A stretch of DNA of 13,715 bases. Origin: Saccoglossus kowalevskii (taxonomy: Eukaryota > Hemichordata > Enteropneusta > Harrimaniidae). The stretch lies in contig NW_003113936.1 in assembly GCF_000003605.2 (NCBI RefSeq), forward strand, positions 1-13,715, written 5' to 3'. Below are positions 1-7,104 of the stretch, in pieces. Every line of letters begins with the position of its first letter. Positions within the stretch are counted from its first letter, which is position 1. The translations under genes were made by a program, and so were the position numbers. The notes under the pieces were generated by a model, which made no database searches, was not told the origin of the DNA, and saw only the letters and a list, made by a program, of their open reading frames with translations.

Positions 1-13
1 AAGCCATGGCGTC
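1..13 (-). tRNA. tRNA-Thr 5' end, cut by window edge (class D or G)
   Basis: Only the 5' D-stem strand, positions 8-9 and the 5' acceptor strand of a minus-strand tRNA are inside the window. The acceptor strand begins GACGCCA, the A2 variant shared by classes D and G, and the spacer that follows is the class found after those tRNAs. By the 1354-base register it corresponds to the copy at 1294-1367, so class D is more likely. Confidence 0.8.
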
Positions 14-270
14 CTGGTCACGAACTTTGACCTTTCGTTTCGACCTCTCGGTGCACTGTATGGACATTATTACGATCCATATTACGTGTCATAAGTTTCA
101 TCGACACAGTGATATTCCAATTTCCAGGTAATTTTCATTTTTAAATGATAGCATGTTCCGATTTACTTGCATATCATCCACCAGTCTGAAGAGAATTTCC
201 CAACTCTGGACGAGTACAAATAATGTAATTATCAAACGAGGAATTGTTCGGTGAAGCACCTAAATAAAAA

Positions 271-345
271 AGGCACCACTGAGATTCGAAACTCAGGATC
301 TCCTGTTTACTAGACAGGCGCTTTAACCAACTAAGGCATGGCGCC
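271..345 (-). tRNA. tRNA-Thr-AGT: tRNA-Thr(AGT), class B, structurally degraded
   Basis: First of eight class B copies. The anticodon loop CTAGTAA with anticodon AGT is intact, as are the acceptor and anticodon stems. Two defects mark the class. An extra T next to T54 makes an 8-nt T-loop, where cytosolic tRNAs almost always have 7. G10 is changed to C, which breaks the C10/C25 D-stem pair and the conserved G of the Pol III A box. The extra base also lengthens the sequence just before the B-box core. The terminator is six T including the discriminator. A weakly used gene or a pseudogene are both possible; I expect poor folding and poor function. Confidence 0.75.
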
Positions 346-417
346 CTGGTCACGAACTTTGACCTATCGTTTCGAACTCTCGGTACAATGTATGGACATT
401 ATTACGATCCATAATGA

Positions 418-439
418 GTGTCGTTAGTTTCATCGACAC
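418..439. other. Short inverted repeat in the spacer
   Basis: GTGTCG at 418-423 and CGACAC at 434-439 form a 6-bp inverted repeat with a 10-base gap. The S2, S3 and S6 spacers share the 6-bp form; the other classes keep at least GTGTC/GACAC. It is lost in the divergent spacer 10819-11089 and near 11597. The role is unknown; it may simply be ancestral sequence. Confidence 0.4.
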
Positions 440-611
440 AGTGATATTCAAATTTCCAGGTAATTTTTATTTTTAAAATGATAGCATGTTCCGATTTACT
501 TGCATATCATCCACCAGCATCAAGAGAATTTCCCAACCCTGGACGAGTACCAATCATGAGTGTCAATAATTTAATTATCAAACAAGGAATTGTTCAGTGA
601 AGCATCTAAAT

Positions 612-617
612 AAAAAA
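612..617 (-). terminator. Pol III T-run terminator of the reference tRNA
   Basis: Six T on the minus strand follow tRNA position 72 directly; the first serves as U73. The same six-T run follows the class C copies at 1966-1971, 2987-2992, 4006-4011, 5359-5364, 9371-9376 and 12766-12771. After one A a further TTTA follows. Most other classes share it; class I has five T. Confidence 0.85.
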
Positions 618-627
618 GGCACCACTG

Positions 628-638
628 AGATTCGAACT
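628..638 (-). promoter_or_regulatory. Pol III B box in the reference tRNA
   Basis: Minus-strand AGTTCGAATCT at tRNA positions 52-62 keeps the GTTCGANTC core that TFIIIC binds. The outer pair is A52-T62 rather than the usual G-C. Classes D and E lose C61, class G loses T54, and class B has an extra T beside the core. The others, including the deleted class H, retain the core. Confidence 0.85.
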
Positions 639-671
639 CAGGATCTCCTGTTTACTAGACAGGCGCTTTAA

Positions 672-683
672 CCAACTAAGCCA
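672..683 (-). promoter_or_regulatory. Pol III A box in the reference tRNA
   Basis: Minus-strand TGGCTTAGTTGG at tRNA positions 8-19 matches the type 2 internal promoter consensus TRGYNNARNNGG throughout. The G10-to-C change in classes B, I, F and X hits the third base of this box; class H changes its last G. Confidence 0.88.
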
Positions 684-947
684 TGGCGCCCTGGTCACGA
701 ATTTTGGCCTTTCGTTTCTACCTCTCGGTGCACTGTATGGACATTATTACGATCCATATTACGTGTCATAAGTTTCATCGACACAGTGATATTCCAATTT
801 CCAGGTAATTTTCATTTTTAAATGATAGCATGTTCCGATTTACTTGCATATCATCCACCAGTCTGAAGAGAATTTCCCAACTCTGGACGAGTACAAATAA
901 TGTAATTATCAAACGAGGAATTGTTCGGTGAAGCACCTAAATAAAAA

Positions 948-1022
948 AGGCACCACTGAGATTCGAAACTCAGGATCTCCTGTTTACTAGACAGGCGCTT
1001 TAACCAACTAAGGCATGGCGCC
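948..1022 (-). tRNA. tRNA-Thr-AGT: tRNA-Thr(AGT), class B, degraded
   Basis: Same 8-nt T-loop and C10 changes as the copy at 271-345. It differs from the other class B copies in context: its 5' flank (1023-1293) is the spacer otherwise found upstream of class I tRNAs, so a switch has placed a class B left half onto an I-type right flank. Confidence 0.75.
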
Positions 1023-1293
1023 CTGGTCACGAACTTTGACCTATCGTTTCGAACTCTCGGTACAATGTATGGACATTATTACGATCCATAATGAGTGTCG
1101 TTAGTTTCATCGACACAGTGATATTCAAATTTCCAGGTAATTTTTATTTTTAAAATGATAGCATGTTCCGATTTACTTGCATATCATCCACCAGCCTAAA
1201 GAGAATTTCCCAACCCTGGACGAGGGCCAATCATGAGTGTCAATAATGTAATTATCAAAGAAGGAATTGTTCGGTGAAGCACCTAAATAAAAA

Positions 1294-1367
1294 AGGCACC
1301 ACTGAAATTCGAACTCAGGATCTCCTGTTTACTAGACAGGCGCTTTAACCAACTAAGCCATGGCGTC
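1294..1367 (-). tRNA. tRNA-Thr-AGT: tRNA-Thr(AGT), class D, mildly degraded
   Basis: First full class D copy. Anticodon arm, D-arm and A box are as in the reference. Two substitutions mark the class: C61 to T, turning the G53-C61 pair into a wobble and altering an invariant B-box base, and G2 to A, giving an A2/C71 mismatch near the acceptor end. It could still fold, but reduced TFIIIC binding and acceptor stability are likely. It is flanked on both sides by class B copies. Confidence 0.75.
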
Positions 1368-1624
1368 CTGGTCACGAACTTTGACCTTTCGTTTCGACCT
1401 CTCGGTGCACTGTATGGACATTATTACGATCCATATTACGTGTCATAAGTTTCATCGACACAGTGATATTCCAATTTCCAGGTAATTTTCATTTTTAAAT
1501 GATAGCATGTTCCGATTTACTTGCATATCATCCACCAGTCTGAAGAGAATTTCCCAACTCTGGACGAGTACAAATAATGTAATTATCAAACGAGGAATTG
1601 TTCGGTGAAGCACCTAAATAAAAA
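1368..1624. repeat. Spacer class S1 (after A2-type tRNAs, before class B)
   Basis: 257 bases, short form. Markers are GTGCACTGTATGG, ATATTACGTGTC, AATTTTCATTTTTAAATG, CAACTCTGG and AAACGAGG. It is also at 14-270, 4761-5017, 6114-6370, 7450-7706, 8786-9042 and 12168-12424; 691-947 is S1 with a different right-of-tRNA edge. It always lies between a tRNA with A2 (or the chimeric case) and class B. No gene seen. Confidence 0.9.
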
Positions 1625-1699
1625 AGGCACCACTGAGATTCGAAACTCAGGATCTCCTGTTTACTAGACAGGCGCTTTAACCAACTAAGGCATGGCGCC
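1625..1699 (-). tRNA. tRNA-Thr-AGT: tRNA-Thr(AGT), class B, degraded
   Basis: Class B copy with the 8-nt T-loop and C10. It lies 1354 bases from the copy at 271-345, and the flanking spacers match as well, so both come from the same higher-order duplication. Confidence 0.75.
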
Positions 1700-1970
1700 C
1701 TGGTCACGAACTTTGACCTATCGTTTCGAACTCTCGGTACAATGTATGGACATTATTACGATCCATAATGAGTGTCGTTAGTTTCATCGACACAGTGATA
1801 TTCAAATTTCCAGGTAATTTTTATTTTTAAAATGATAGCATGTTCCGATTTACTTGCATATCATCCACCAGCATCAAGAGAATTTCCCAACCCTGGACGA
1901 GTACCAATCATGAGTGTCAATAATTTAATTATCAAACAAGGAATTGTTCAGTGAAGCATCTAAATAAAAA
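1700..1970. repeat. Spacer class S2 (after class B, before A, C or F)
   Basis: 271 bases, long form. Left-half markers are ACCTATCG, GTACAATG and GAGTGTCGTTAG; right-half markers are AGCATCAAGAG, AATTTAATTATC and TTCAGTGAAGCATC. It is also at 346-616, 5093-5363, 6446-6716, 7782-8052 and 12500-12770, with a patched shorter version at 9118-9375. No gene seen. Confidence 0.9.
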
Positions 1971-2044
1971 AGGCACCACTGAGATTCGAACTCAGGATCT
2001 CCTGTTTACTAGACAGGCGCTTTCACCAACTAAGCCATGGCGCC
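1971..2044 (-). tRNA. tRNA-Thr-AGT: tRNA-Thr(AGT), class C, intact
   Basis: First of six class C copies. The only difference from the reference tRNA is T to G at about position 20a, making the D-loop AGTTGGTGA, a position that varies freely in tRNAs. All stems pair, T33, anticodon AGT and the T-loop are normal, both promoter boxes match, and six T follow. Class C is the main candidate for functional tRNA-Thr(IGU) genes here. Its 5' flank is the class-C-specific spacer containing the short GTG-initiated open frame that I do not regard as a gene. Confidence 0.93.
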
Positions 2045-2301
2045 CTGGTCACGAATTTTGACCTTTCGTTTCTACCTCTCGGTACACTGTGTGGACATTA
2101 TTACGATCCATATTAAGTGTCATACGTTTCATCGACACAGTGATATTCAAATTTCCAGGTAATTTTTATTTTTATAAAGATAGCATGTTCCGATTTACTT
2201 GCATATCATCCACCATCCTGAAGAGAATTTCCCAACCCTGGACGAGTACAAATAATGTAATTATCAAACAAGGAATTGTTCGGTGAAGCACCTAAATAAA
2301 A
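2045..2301. repeat. Spacer class S4 (between class C and class I)
   Basis: 257 bases, short form. Markers are TTTCTACCTC, CACTGTGTGG, GTCATACG, TATAAAGATAG and CACCATCCTG. It is also at 3066-3322, 4085-4341, 5438-5694, 9450-9706 and 12845-13101. Each carries a 65-codon frame beginning with GTG, discussed under rejected items. It is the 5' flank of most of the intact tRNAs. Confidence 0.9.
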
Positions 2302-2302
2302 A
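2298..2302 (-). terminator. Short five-T terminator typical of class I
   Basis: Five T instead of six on the minus strand, the first doubling as U73. All six class I copies share it (3319-3323, 4338-4342, 5691-5695, 9703-9707 and 13098-13102), which makes it an inherited class marker rather than a random homopolymer error. Confidence 0.7.
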
Positions 2303-2375
2303 GGCACCACTGAGATTCGAACTCAGGATCTCCTGTTTACTAGACAGGCGCTTTAACCAACTAAGGCATGGCGCC
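2302..2375 (-). tRNA. tRNA-Thr-AGT: tRNA-Thr(AGT), class I, D-stem mismatch
   Basis: First of six class I copies. The tRNA matches the reference except G10 to C, which leaves a C10/C25 mismatch at the base of the D-stem and damages the A box. Its T-run is five long (2298-2302), so only four T follow the discriminator, a weaker terminator in animals. T-arm and anticodon arm are intact. Probably poorly transcribed and poorly folded. Confidence 0.8.
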
Positions 2376-2646
2376 CTGGTCACGAACTTTGACCTATCGT
2401 TTCGAACTCTCGGTACAATGTATGGACATTATTACGATCCATAATGAGTGTCGTTAGTTTCATCGACACAGTGATATTCAAATTTCCAGGTAATTTTTAT
2501 TTTTAAAATGATAGCATGTTCCGATTTACTTGCATATCATCCACCAGCCTAAAGAGAATTTCCCAACCCTGGACGAGGGCCAATCATGAGTGTCAATAAT
2601 GTAATTATCAAAGAAGGAATTGTTCGGTGAAGCACCTAAATAAAAA
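2376..2646. repeat. Spacer class S3 (before T61-bearing tRNAs)
   Basis: 271 bases. The left half matches S2; the right half has AGCCTAAAGAG, GAGGGCCAATC and AAAGAAGG. It is also at 1023-1293, 4416-4686, 5769-6039 and 9781-10051, and at 3397-3665 with four one-base indels. It always precedes class D or E, so the right half travels with the T61 change. Confidence 0.9.
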
Positions 2647-2720
2647 AGGCACCACTGAAATTCGAACTCAGGATCTCCTGATTACTTGAATGGCGCTTTA
2701 ACCAACTAAGCCATGGCGCC
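2647..2720 (-). pseudogene. tRNA-Thr pseudogene, class E (broken anticodon arm)
   Basis: First of four class E copies. The acceptor stem and D-arm are as in the reference. The anticodon arm has 5' strand CCATT facing TCAGG, which leaves pairs 29-41, 30-40 and 31-39 all mismatched. The loop CAAGTAA has lost the near-universal U33, although AGT can still be read at 34-36. C61 is also T, as in class D. Its 5' flank begins with the divergent sequence ATGTCGAACTTCC. A functional tRNA is very unlikely. Confidence 0.88.
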
Positions 2721-2991
2721 CTGATGTCGAACTTCCACCTTTCGGTTCGACCTCTCAGTACACTGTGTGGACATTATTACGATCAATATTAAGTGTCATA
2801 AGTTTCGACGACACAGTGATACTCAAATTTCCAGGTAATTTTTATTTTTATAATGATAGCATGTTCCGATTTACTTGCATATCATCCACCAGCCTAAAGA
2901 GAATTTCCCAACCCTGGACGAGTACCAATCATGAGTGTCAATAATTTAATTATCAAACAAGGAATTGTTCAGTGAAGCATCTAAATAAAAA
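2721..2991. repeat. Spacer class S5 (divergent flank of class E)
   Basis: 271 bases starting CTGATGTCGAACTTCCACC, where other spacers read CTGGTCACGAAC, and with CGATCAATATT and TTTCGACGACAC. It is also at 3740-4010, 10126-10396 and 11164-11434. The two left copies end with an S2-like right half; the two right copies end with GAGTATCAATC and TTCGGTGAAGCACC, so the second halves have been exchanged. Confidence 0.88.
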
Positions 2992-3065
2992 AGGCACCAC
3001 TGAGATTCGAACTCAGGATCTCCTGTTTACTAGACAGGCGCTTTCACCAACTAAGCCATGGCGCC
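2992..3065 (-). tRNA. tRNA-Thr-AGT: tRNA-Thr(AGT), class C, intact
   Basis: Same sequence as the class C copy 1021 bases to the left and in the same position within the C-I-E three-unit repeat. Its 3' flank differs in origin: the near half is the reference-type sequence, the far half is the divergent class E flank. Confidence 0.93.
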
Positions 3066-3322
3066 CTGGTCACGAATTTTGACCTTTCGTTTCTACCTCT
3101 CGGTACACTGTGTGGACATTATTACGATCCATATTAAGTGTCATACGTTTCATCGACACAGTGATATTCAAATTTCCAGGTAATTTTTATTTTTATAAAG
3201 ATAGCATGTTCCGATTTACTTGCATATCATCCACCATCCTGAAGAGAATTTCCCAACCCTGGACGAGTACAAATAATGTAATTATCAAACAAGGAATTGT
3301 TCGGTGAAGCACCTAAATAAAA

Positions 3323-3396
3323 AGGCACCACTGAGATTCGAACTCAGGATCTCCTGTTTACTAGACAGGCGCTTTAACCAACTAAGGCATGGCGCC
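3323..3396 (-). tRNA. tRNA-Thr-AGT: tRNA-Thr(AGT), class I, D-stem mismatch
   Basis: Class I copy with C10 and the five-T run. Its upstream spacer (3397-3665) is unusual in carrying four separate single-base indels relative to the otherwise matching spacers; the tRNA itself is unaffected. Confidence 0.8.
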
Positions 3397-3665
3397 CTGA
3401 GTCACGAACTTTGACCTATCGTTTCGAACTCTCGGTACAATGTATGGACATTATACGATCCATAATGAGTGTCGTTAGTTTCATCGACACAGTGATATTC
3501 AAATTTCAGGTAATTTTTATTTTTAAAATGATAGCATGTTCCGATTTACTTGCATATCATCCACCAGCTAAAGAGAATTTCCCAACCCTGGACGAGGGCC
3601 AATCATGAGTGTCAATAATGTAATTATCAAAGAAGGAATTGTTCGGTGAAGCACCTAAATAAAAA

Positions 3666-3739
3666 AGGCACCACTGAAATTCGAACTCAGGATCTCCTGA
3701 TTACTTGAATGGCGCTTTAACCAACTAAGCCATGGCGCC
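3666..3739 (-). pseudogene. tRNA-Thr pseudogene, class E
   Basis: Second class E copy, 1019 bases after the first, with the same mismatched anticodon stem, A33 and T61. It closes the second C-I-E repeat. Confidence 0.88.
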
Positions 3740-4010
3740 CTGATGTCGAACTTCCACCTTTCGGTTCGACCTCTCAGTACACTGTGTGGACATTATTACG
3801 ATCAATATTAAGTGTCATAAGTTTCGACGACACAGTGATACTCAAATTTCCAGGTAATTTTTATTTTTATAATGATAGCATGTTCCGATTTACTTGCATA
3901 TCATCCACCAGCCTAAAGAGAATTTCCCAACCCTGGACGAGTACCAATCATGAGTGTCAATAATTTAATTATCAAACAAGGAATTGTTCAGTGAAGCATC
4001 TAAATAAAAA

Positions 4011-4084
4011 AGGCACCACTGAGATTCGAACTCAGGATCTCCTGTTTACTAGACAGGCGCTTTCACCAACTAAGCCATGGCGCC
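4011..4084 (-). tRNA. tRNA-Thr-AGT: tRNA-Thr(AGT), class C, intact
   Basis: Third C copy of the three-unit repeat series, 1019 bases from the previous one. Full pairing, normal loops and a six-T terminator. Confidence 0.93.
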
Positions 4085-4341
4085 CTGGTCACGAATTTTG
4101 ACCTTTCGTTTCTACCTCTCGGTACACTGTGTGGACATTATTACGATCCATATTAAGTGTCATACGTTTCATCGACACAGTGATATTCAAATTTCCAGGT
4201 AATTTTTATTTTTATAAAGATAGCATGTTCCGATTTACTTGCATATCATCCACCATCCTGAAGAGAATTTCCCAACCCTGGACGAGTACAAATAATGTAA
4301 TTATCAAACAAGGAATTGTTCGGTGAAGCACCTAAATAAAA

Positions 4342-4415
4342 AGGCACCACTGAGATTCGAACTCAGGATCTCCTGTTTACTAGACAGGCGCTTTAACCAA
4401 CTAAGGCATGGCGCC
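4342..4415 (-). tRNA. tRNA-Thr-AGT: tRNA-Thr(AGT), class I, D-stem mismatch
   Basis: C10 and five-T run as in other class I copies. Here the following unit switches from class E to class D, which ends the three-unit periodicity. The upstream spacer has one private change, G to A, at 4464. Confidence 0.8.
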
Positions 4416-4686
4416 CTGGTCACGAACTTTGACCTATCGTTTCGAACTCTCGGTACAATGTATAGACATTATTACGATCCATAATGAGTGTCGTTAGTTT
4501 CATCGACACAGTGATATTCAAATTTCCAGGTAATTTTTATTTTTAAAATGATAGCATGTTCCGATTTACTTGCATATCATCCACCAGCCTAAAGAGAATT
4601 TCCCAACCCTGGACGAGGGCCAATCATGAGTGTCAATAATGTAATTATCAAAGAAGGAATTGTTCGGTGAAGCACCTAAATAAAAA

Positions 4687-4760
4687 AGGCACCACTGAAA
4701 TTCGAACTCAGGATCTCCTGTTTACTAGACAGGCGCTTTAACCAACTAAGCCATGGCGTC
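4687..4760 (-). tRNA. tRNA-Thr-AGT: tRNA-Thr(AGT), class D, mildly degraded
   Basis: T61 and A2 changes identical to the copy at 1294-1367, from which it is displaced by 3393 bases together with its neighbours on both sides. Confidence 0.75.
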
Positions 4761-5017
4761 CTGGTCACGAACTTTGACCTTTCGTTTCGACCTCTCGGTG
4801 CACTGTATGGACATTATTACGATCCATATTACGTGTCATAAGTTTCATCGACACAGTGATATTCCAATTTCCAGGTAATTTTCATTTTTAAATGATAGCA
4901 TGTTCCGATTTACTTGCATATCATCCACCAGTCTGAAGAGAATTTCCCAACTCTGGACGAGTACAAATAATGTAATTATCAAACGAGGAATTGTTCGGTG
5001 AAGCACCTAAATAAAAA

Positions 5018-5092
5018 AGGCACCACTGAGATTCGAAACTCAGGATCTTCTGTTTACTAGACAGGCGCTTTAACCAACTAAGGCATGGCGCC
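5018..5092 (-). tRNA. tRNA-Thr-AGT: tRNA-Thr(AGT), class B with extra stem mismatch
   Basis: Class B 8-nt T-loop and C10, plus a private G43 to A change that breaks the C27-G43 pair of the anticodon stem. This is the only class B copy I see with an additional tRNA substitution. Confidence 0.7.
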
Positions 5093-5363
5093 CTGGTCAC
5101 GAACTTTGACCTATCGTTTCGAACTCTCGGTACAATGTATGGACATTATTACGATCCATAATGAGTGTCGTTAGTTTCATCGACACAGTGATATTCAAAT
5201 TTCCAGGTAATTTTTATTTTTAAAATGATAGCATGTTCCGATTTACTTGCATATCATCCACCAGCATCAAGAGAATTTCCCAACCCTGGACGAGTACCAA
5301 TCATGAGTGTCAATAATTTAATTATCAAACAAGGAATTGTTCAGTGAAGCATCTAAATAAAAA

Positions 5364-5437
5364 AGGCACCACTGAGATTCGAACTCAGGATCTCCTGTTT
5401 ACTAGACAGGCGCTTTCACCAACTAAGCCATGGCGCC
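5364..5437 (-). tRNA. tRNA-Thr-AGT: tRNA-Thr(AGT), class C, intact
   Basis: Class C copy, 3393 bases from the one at 1971-2044, with matching flanks on both sides. Intact stems, loops and terminator. Confidence 0.93.
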
Positions 5438-5694
5438 CTGGTCACGAATTTTGACCTTTCGTTTCTACCTCTCGGTACACTGTGTGGACATTATTACGAT
5501 CCATATTAAGTGTCATACGTTTCATCGACACAGTGATATTCAAATTTCCAGGTAATTTTTATTTTTATAAAGATAGCATGTTCCGATTTACTTGCATATC
5601 ATCCACCATCCTGAAGAGAATTTCCCAACCCTGGACGAGTACAAATAATGTAATTATCAAACAAGGAATTGTTCGGTGAAGCACCTAAATAAAA

Positions 5695-5768
5695 AGGCAC
5701 CACTGAGATTCGAACTCAGGATCTCCTGTTTACTAGACAGGCGCTTTAACCAACTAAGGCATGGCGCC
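5695..5768 (-). tRNA. tRNA-Thr-AGT: tRNA-Thr(AGT), class I, D-stem mismatch
   Basis: C10 and five-T run. It lies 1353 bases from the class I copy at 4342 and is again followed by class D. Confidence 0.8.
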
Positions 5769-6039
5769 CTGGTCACGAACTTTGACCTATCGTTTCGAAC
5801 TCTCGGTACAATGTATGGACATTATTACGATCCATAATGAGTGTCGTTAGTTTCATCGACACAGTGATATTCAAATTTCCAGGTAATTTTTATTTTTAAA
5901 ATGATAGCATGTTCCGATTTACTTGCATATCATCCACCAGCCTAAAGAGAATTTCCCAACCCTGGACGAGGGCCAATCATGAGTGTCAATAATGTAATTA
6001 TCAAAGAAGGAATTGTTCGGTGAAGCACCTAAATAAAAA

Positions 6040-6113
6040 AGGCACCACTGAAATTCGAACTCAGGATCTCCTGTTTACTAGACAGGCGCTTTAACCAACT
6101 AAGCCATGGCGTC
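6040..6113 (-). tRNA. tRNA-Thr-AGT: tRNA-Thr(AGT), class D, mildly degraded
   Basis: T61 and A2 changes. Sequence from about 6060 rightwards is shared with the next four-unit repeat 1336 bases away, so the edge of that repeat falls inside this tRNA's T-arm region. Confidence 0.75.
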
Positions 6114-6370
6114 CTGGTCACGAACTTTGACCTTTCGTTTCGACCTCTCGGTGCACTGTATGGACATTATTACGATCCATATTACGTGTCATAAGTTTCA
6201 TCGACACAGTGATATTCCAATTTCCAGGTAATTTTCATTTTTAAATGATAGCATGTTCCGATTTACTTGCATATCATCCACCAGTCTGAAGAGAATTTCC
6301 CAACTCTGGACGAGTACAAATAATGTAATTATCAAACGAGGAATTGTTCGGTGAAGCACCTAAATAAAAA

Positions 6371-6445
6371 AGGCACCACTGAGATTCGAAACTCAGGATC
6401 TCCTGTTTACTAGACAGGCGCTTTAACCAACTAAGGCATGGCGCC
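6371..6445 (-). tRNA. tRNA-Thr-AGT: tRNA-Thr(AGT), class B, degraded
   Basis: 8-nt T-loop and C10. First member of the B-F-H-G four-unit repeat. Confidence 0.75.
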
Positions 6446-6716
6446 CTGGTCACGAACTTTGACCTATCGTTTCGAACTCTCGGTACAATGTATGGACATT
6501 ATTACGATCCATAATGAGTGTCGTTAGTTTCATCGACACAGTGATATTCAAATTTCCAGGTAATTTTTATTTTTAAAATGATAGCATGTTCCGATTTACT
6601 TGCATATCATCCACCAGCATCAAGAGAATTTCCCAACCCTGGACGAGTACCAATCATGAGTGTCAATAATTTAATTATCAAACAAGGAATTGTTCAGTGA
6701 AGCATCTAAATAAAAA

Positions 6717-6790
6717 AGGCACCACTGAGATTCGAACTCAGGATCTCCTGTTTACTAGACAGGCGCTTTAACCAACTAAGGCATGGCGCC
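6717..6790 (-). tRNA. tRNA-Thr-AGT: tRNA-Thr(AGT), class F, D-stem mismatch
   Basis: Reference-like T-arm and anticodon arm combined with the C10 change that breaks the D-stem base pair and the A box. It differs from class I in keeping six T and in having the left flank of class A/C. It looks like a recombinant: left half from A/C, right half from B/I. Confidence 0.8.
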
Positions 6791-7048
6791 CTGGTCACGA
6801 ACTTTGACCTATCGTTTCGAACTCTCGGTACAATGTATGGACATTATTACGATCCATAATGAGTGTCGTTAGTTTCATCGACACAGTGATATTCAAATTT
6901 CCAGGTAATTTTTATTTTTATAATGATAGCATGTTCCGATTTACTTGCATATCATCCACCAGCCTGAAGAGAATTTCCCAACCCTGGACGAGTACAAATA
7001 ATGTAATTATCAAACAAGAAATTGTTCGGTGAAGCACCTAAATAAAAA
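6791..7048. repeat. Spacer class S6 (before class H)
   Basis: 258 bases. The left half is S2/S3-like; the right half has TATAATGATAG, AGCCTGAAGAG and CAAACAAGAAATTG. It is also at 8127-8384 and 13176-13433. At 11509-11766 the same right half is joined to an S4-like left half. The right half always accompanies class H. Confidence 0.88.
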
Positions 7049-7104
7049 AGGCACCACTGAGATTCGAACTAGACAGGCGCTTAAATCAACTAAGCCATGG
7101 CGCC
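7049..7104 (-). pseudogene. tRNA-Thr pseudogene, class H (18-nt internal deletion)
   Basis: First of four class H copies, 56 nt with U73. Relative to the reference, 18 bases are missing between two copies of ACT on the plus strand. This removes the anticodon, the 3' anticodon-stem strand, the variable region and the 5' T-stem strand. The D-loop reads AGTTGATTT, so G19 and A21 are also lost. The acceptor ends still pair, and the junction recreates AGTTCGAATC, so the B-box core survives with the A-to-B distance shortened. It cannot make a tRNA. Confidence 0.92.

Larger units (their letters stand above)
617..690 (-). tRNA. tRNA-Thr-AGT: tRNA-Thr(AGT), reference intact copy (class A)
   Basis: Cytosolic tRNA-Thr that would read ACU/ACC/ACA codons after A34 is deaminated to inosine. 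The cloverleaf is complete. The acceptor GGCGCCA pairs with TGGTGCC (one G4-U69 wobble). The D-stem is GCTT/AAGC, the anticodon stem CCTGT/ACAGG with loop CTAGTAA (T33, AGT at 654-656, A37), and the T-stem CTGAG/CTCAG with loop TTCGAAT. U73 is the first T of the terminator run. There is no intron and no encoded CCA. It is the only copy with neither the D-loop change of class C nor any stem defect. Its 3' flank is that of class C copies, while its 5' flank is a chimeric spacer, so this intact form may itself be a recombination or conversion product. Confidence 0.96.
1971..4687. repeat. Three-unit higher-order repeat C-I-E, about 1.02 kb
   Basis: The unit order C-I-E, C-I-E, C-I repeats with periods of 1021 and 1019 bases. 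The two-base shortfall is the net of one insertion and three deletions in 3397-3665. Apart from those I see no consistent differences between the copies. Confidence 0.88.

Noticed and set aside
453-466. Splice-site-like TTTCCAGGTAA in each spacer
   Set aside because: It is a chance composite of acceptor- and donor-like bases; no exon or coding frame is nearby.
497-508. Octamer-like ATGCAAGT (minus strand) in each spacer, as a possible distal Pol III/Pol II element
   Set aside because: It matches ATGCAAAT at only 7 of 8 bases, in AT-rich sequence about 155 bases upstream of the tRNA, with no PSE or TATA element recognised nearby. It may be chance, and its conservation is not independent among copies.
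617-690. Mitochondrial, plastid or bacterial tRNA cluster
   Set aside because: No encoded CCA, immediate T-runs, strong A and B boxes and an AGT (inosine-type) anticodon fit nuclear Pol III genes instead.
2089-2286. 65-codon plus-strand frame in the S4 spacer, repeated at 3110, 4129, 5482, 9494 (variant), 11553 (variant) and 12889
   Set aside because: It starts with GTG, not ATG, in what appears to be a eukaryotic sequence; it ends within the spacer; and it is open only in this spacer class. Its conservation is explained by recent duplication of the whole unit, including noncoding flanks. No domain or composition suggests a protein.
3411-3608. 65-codon plus-strand frame
   Set aside because: It exists only because of single-base indels in this one spacer copy; matching copies have stops.
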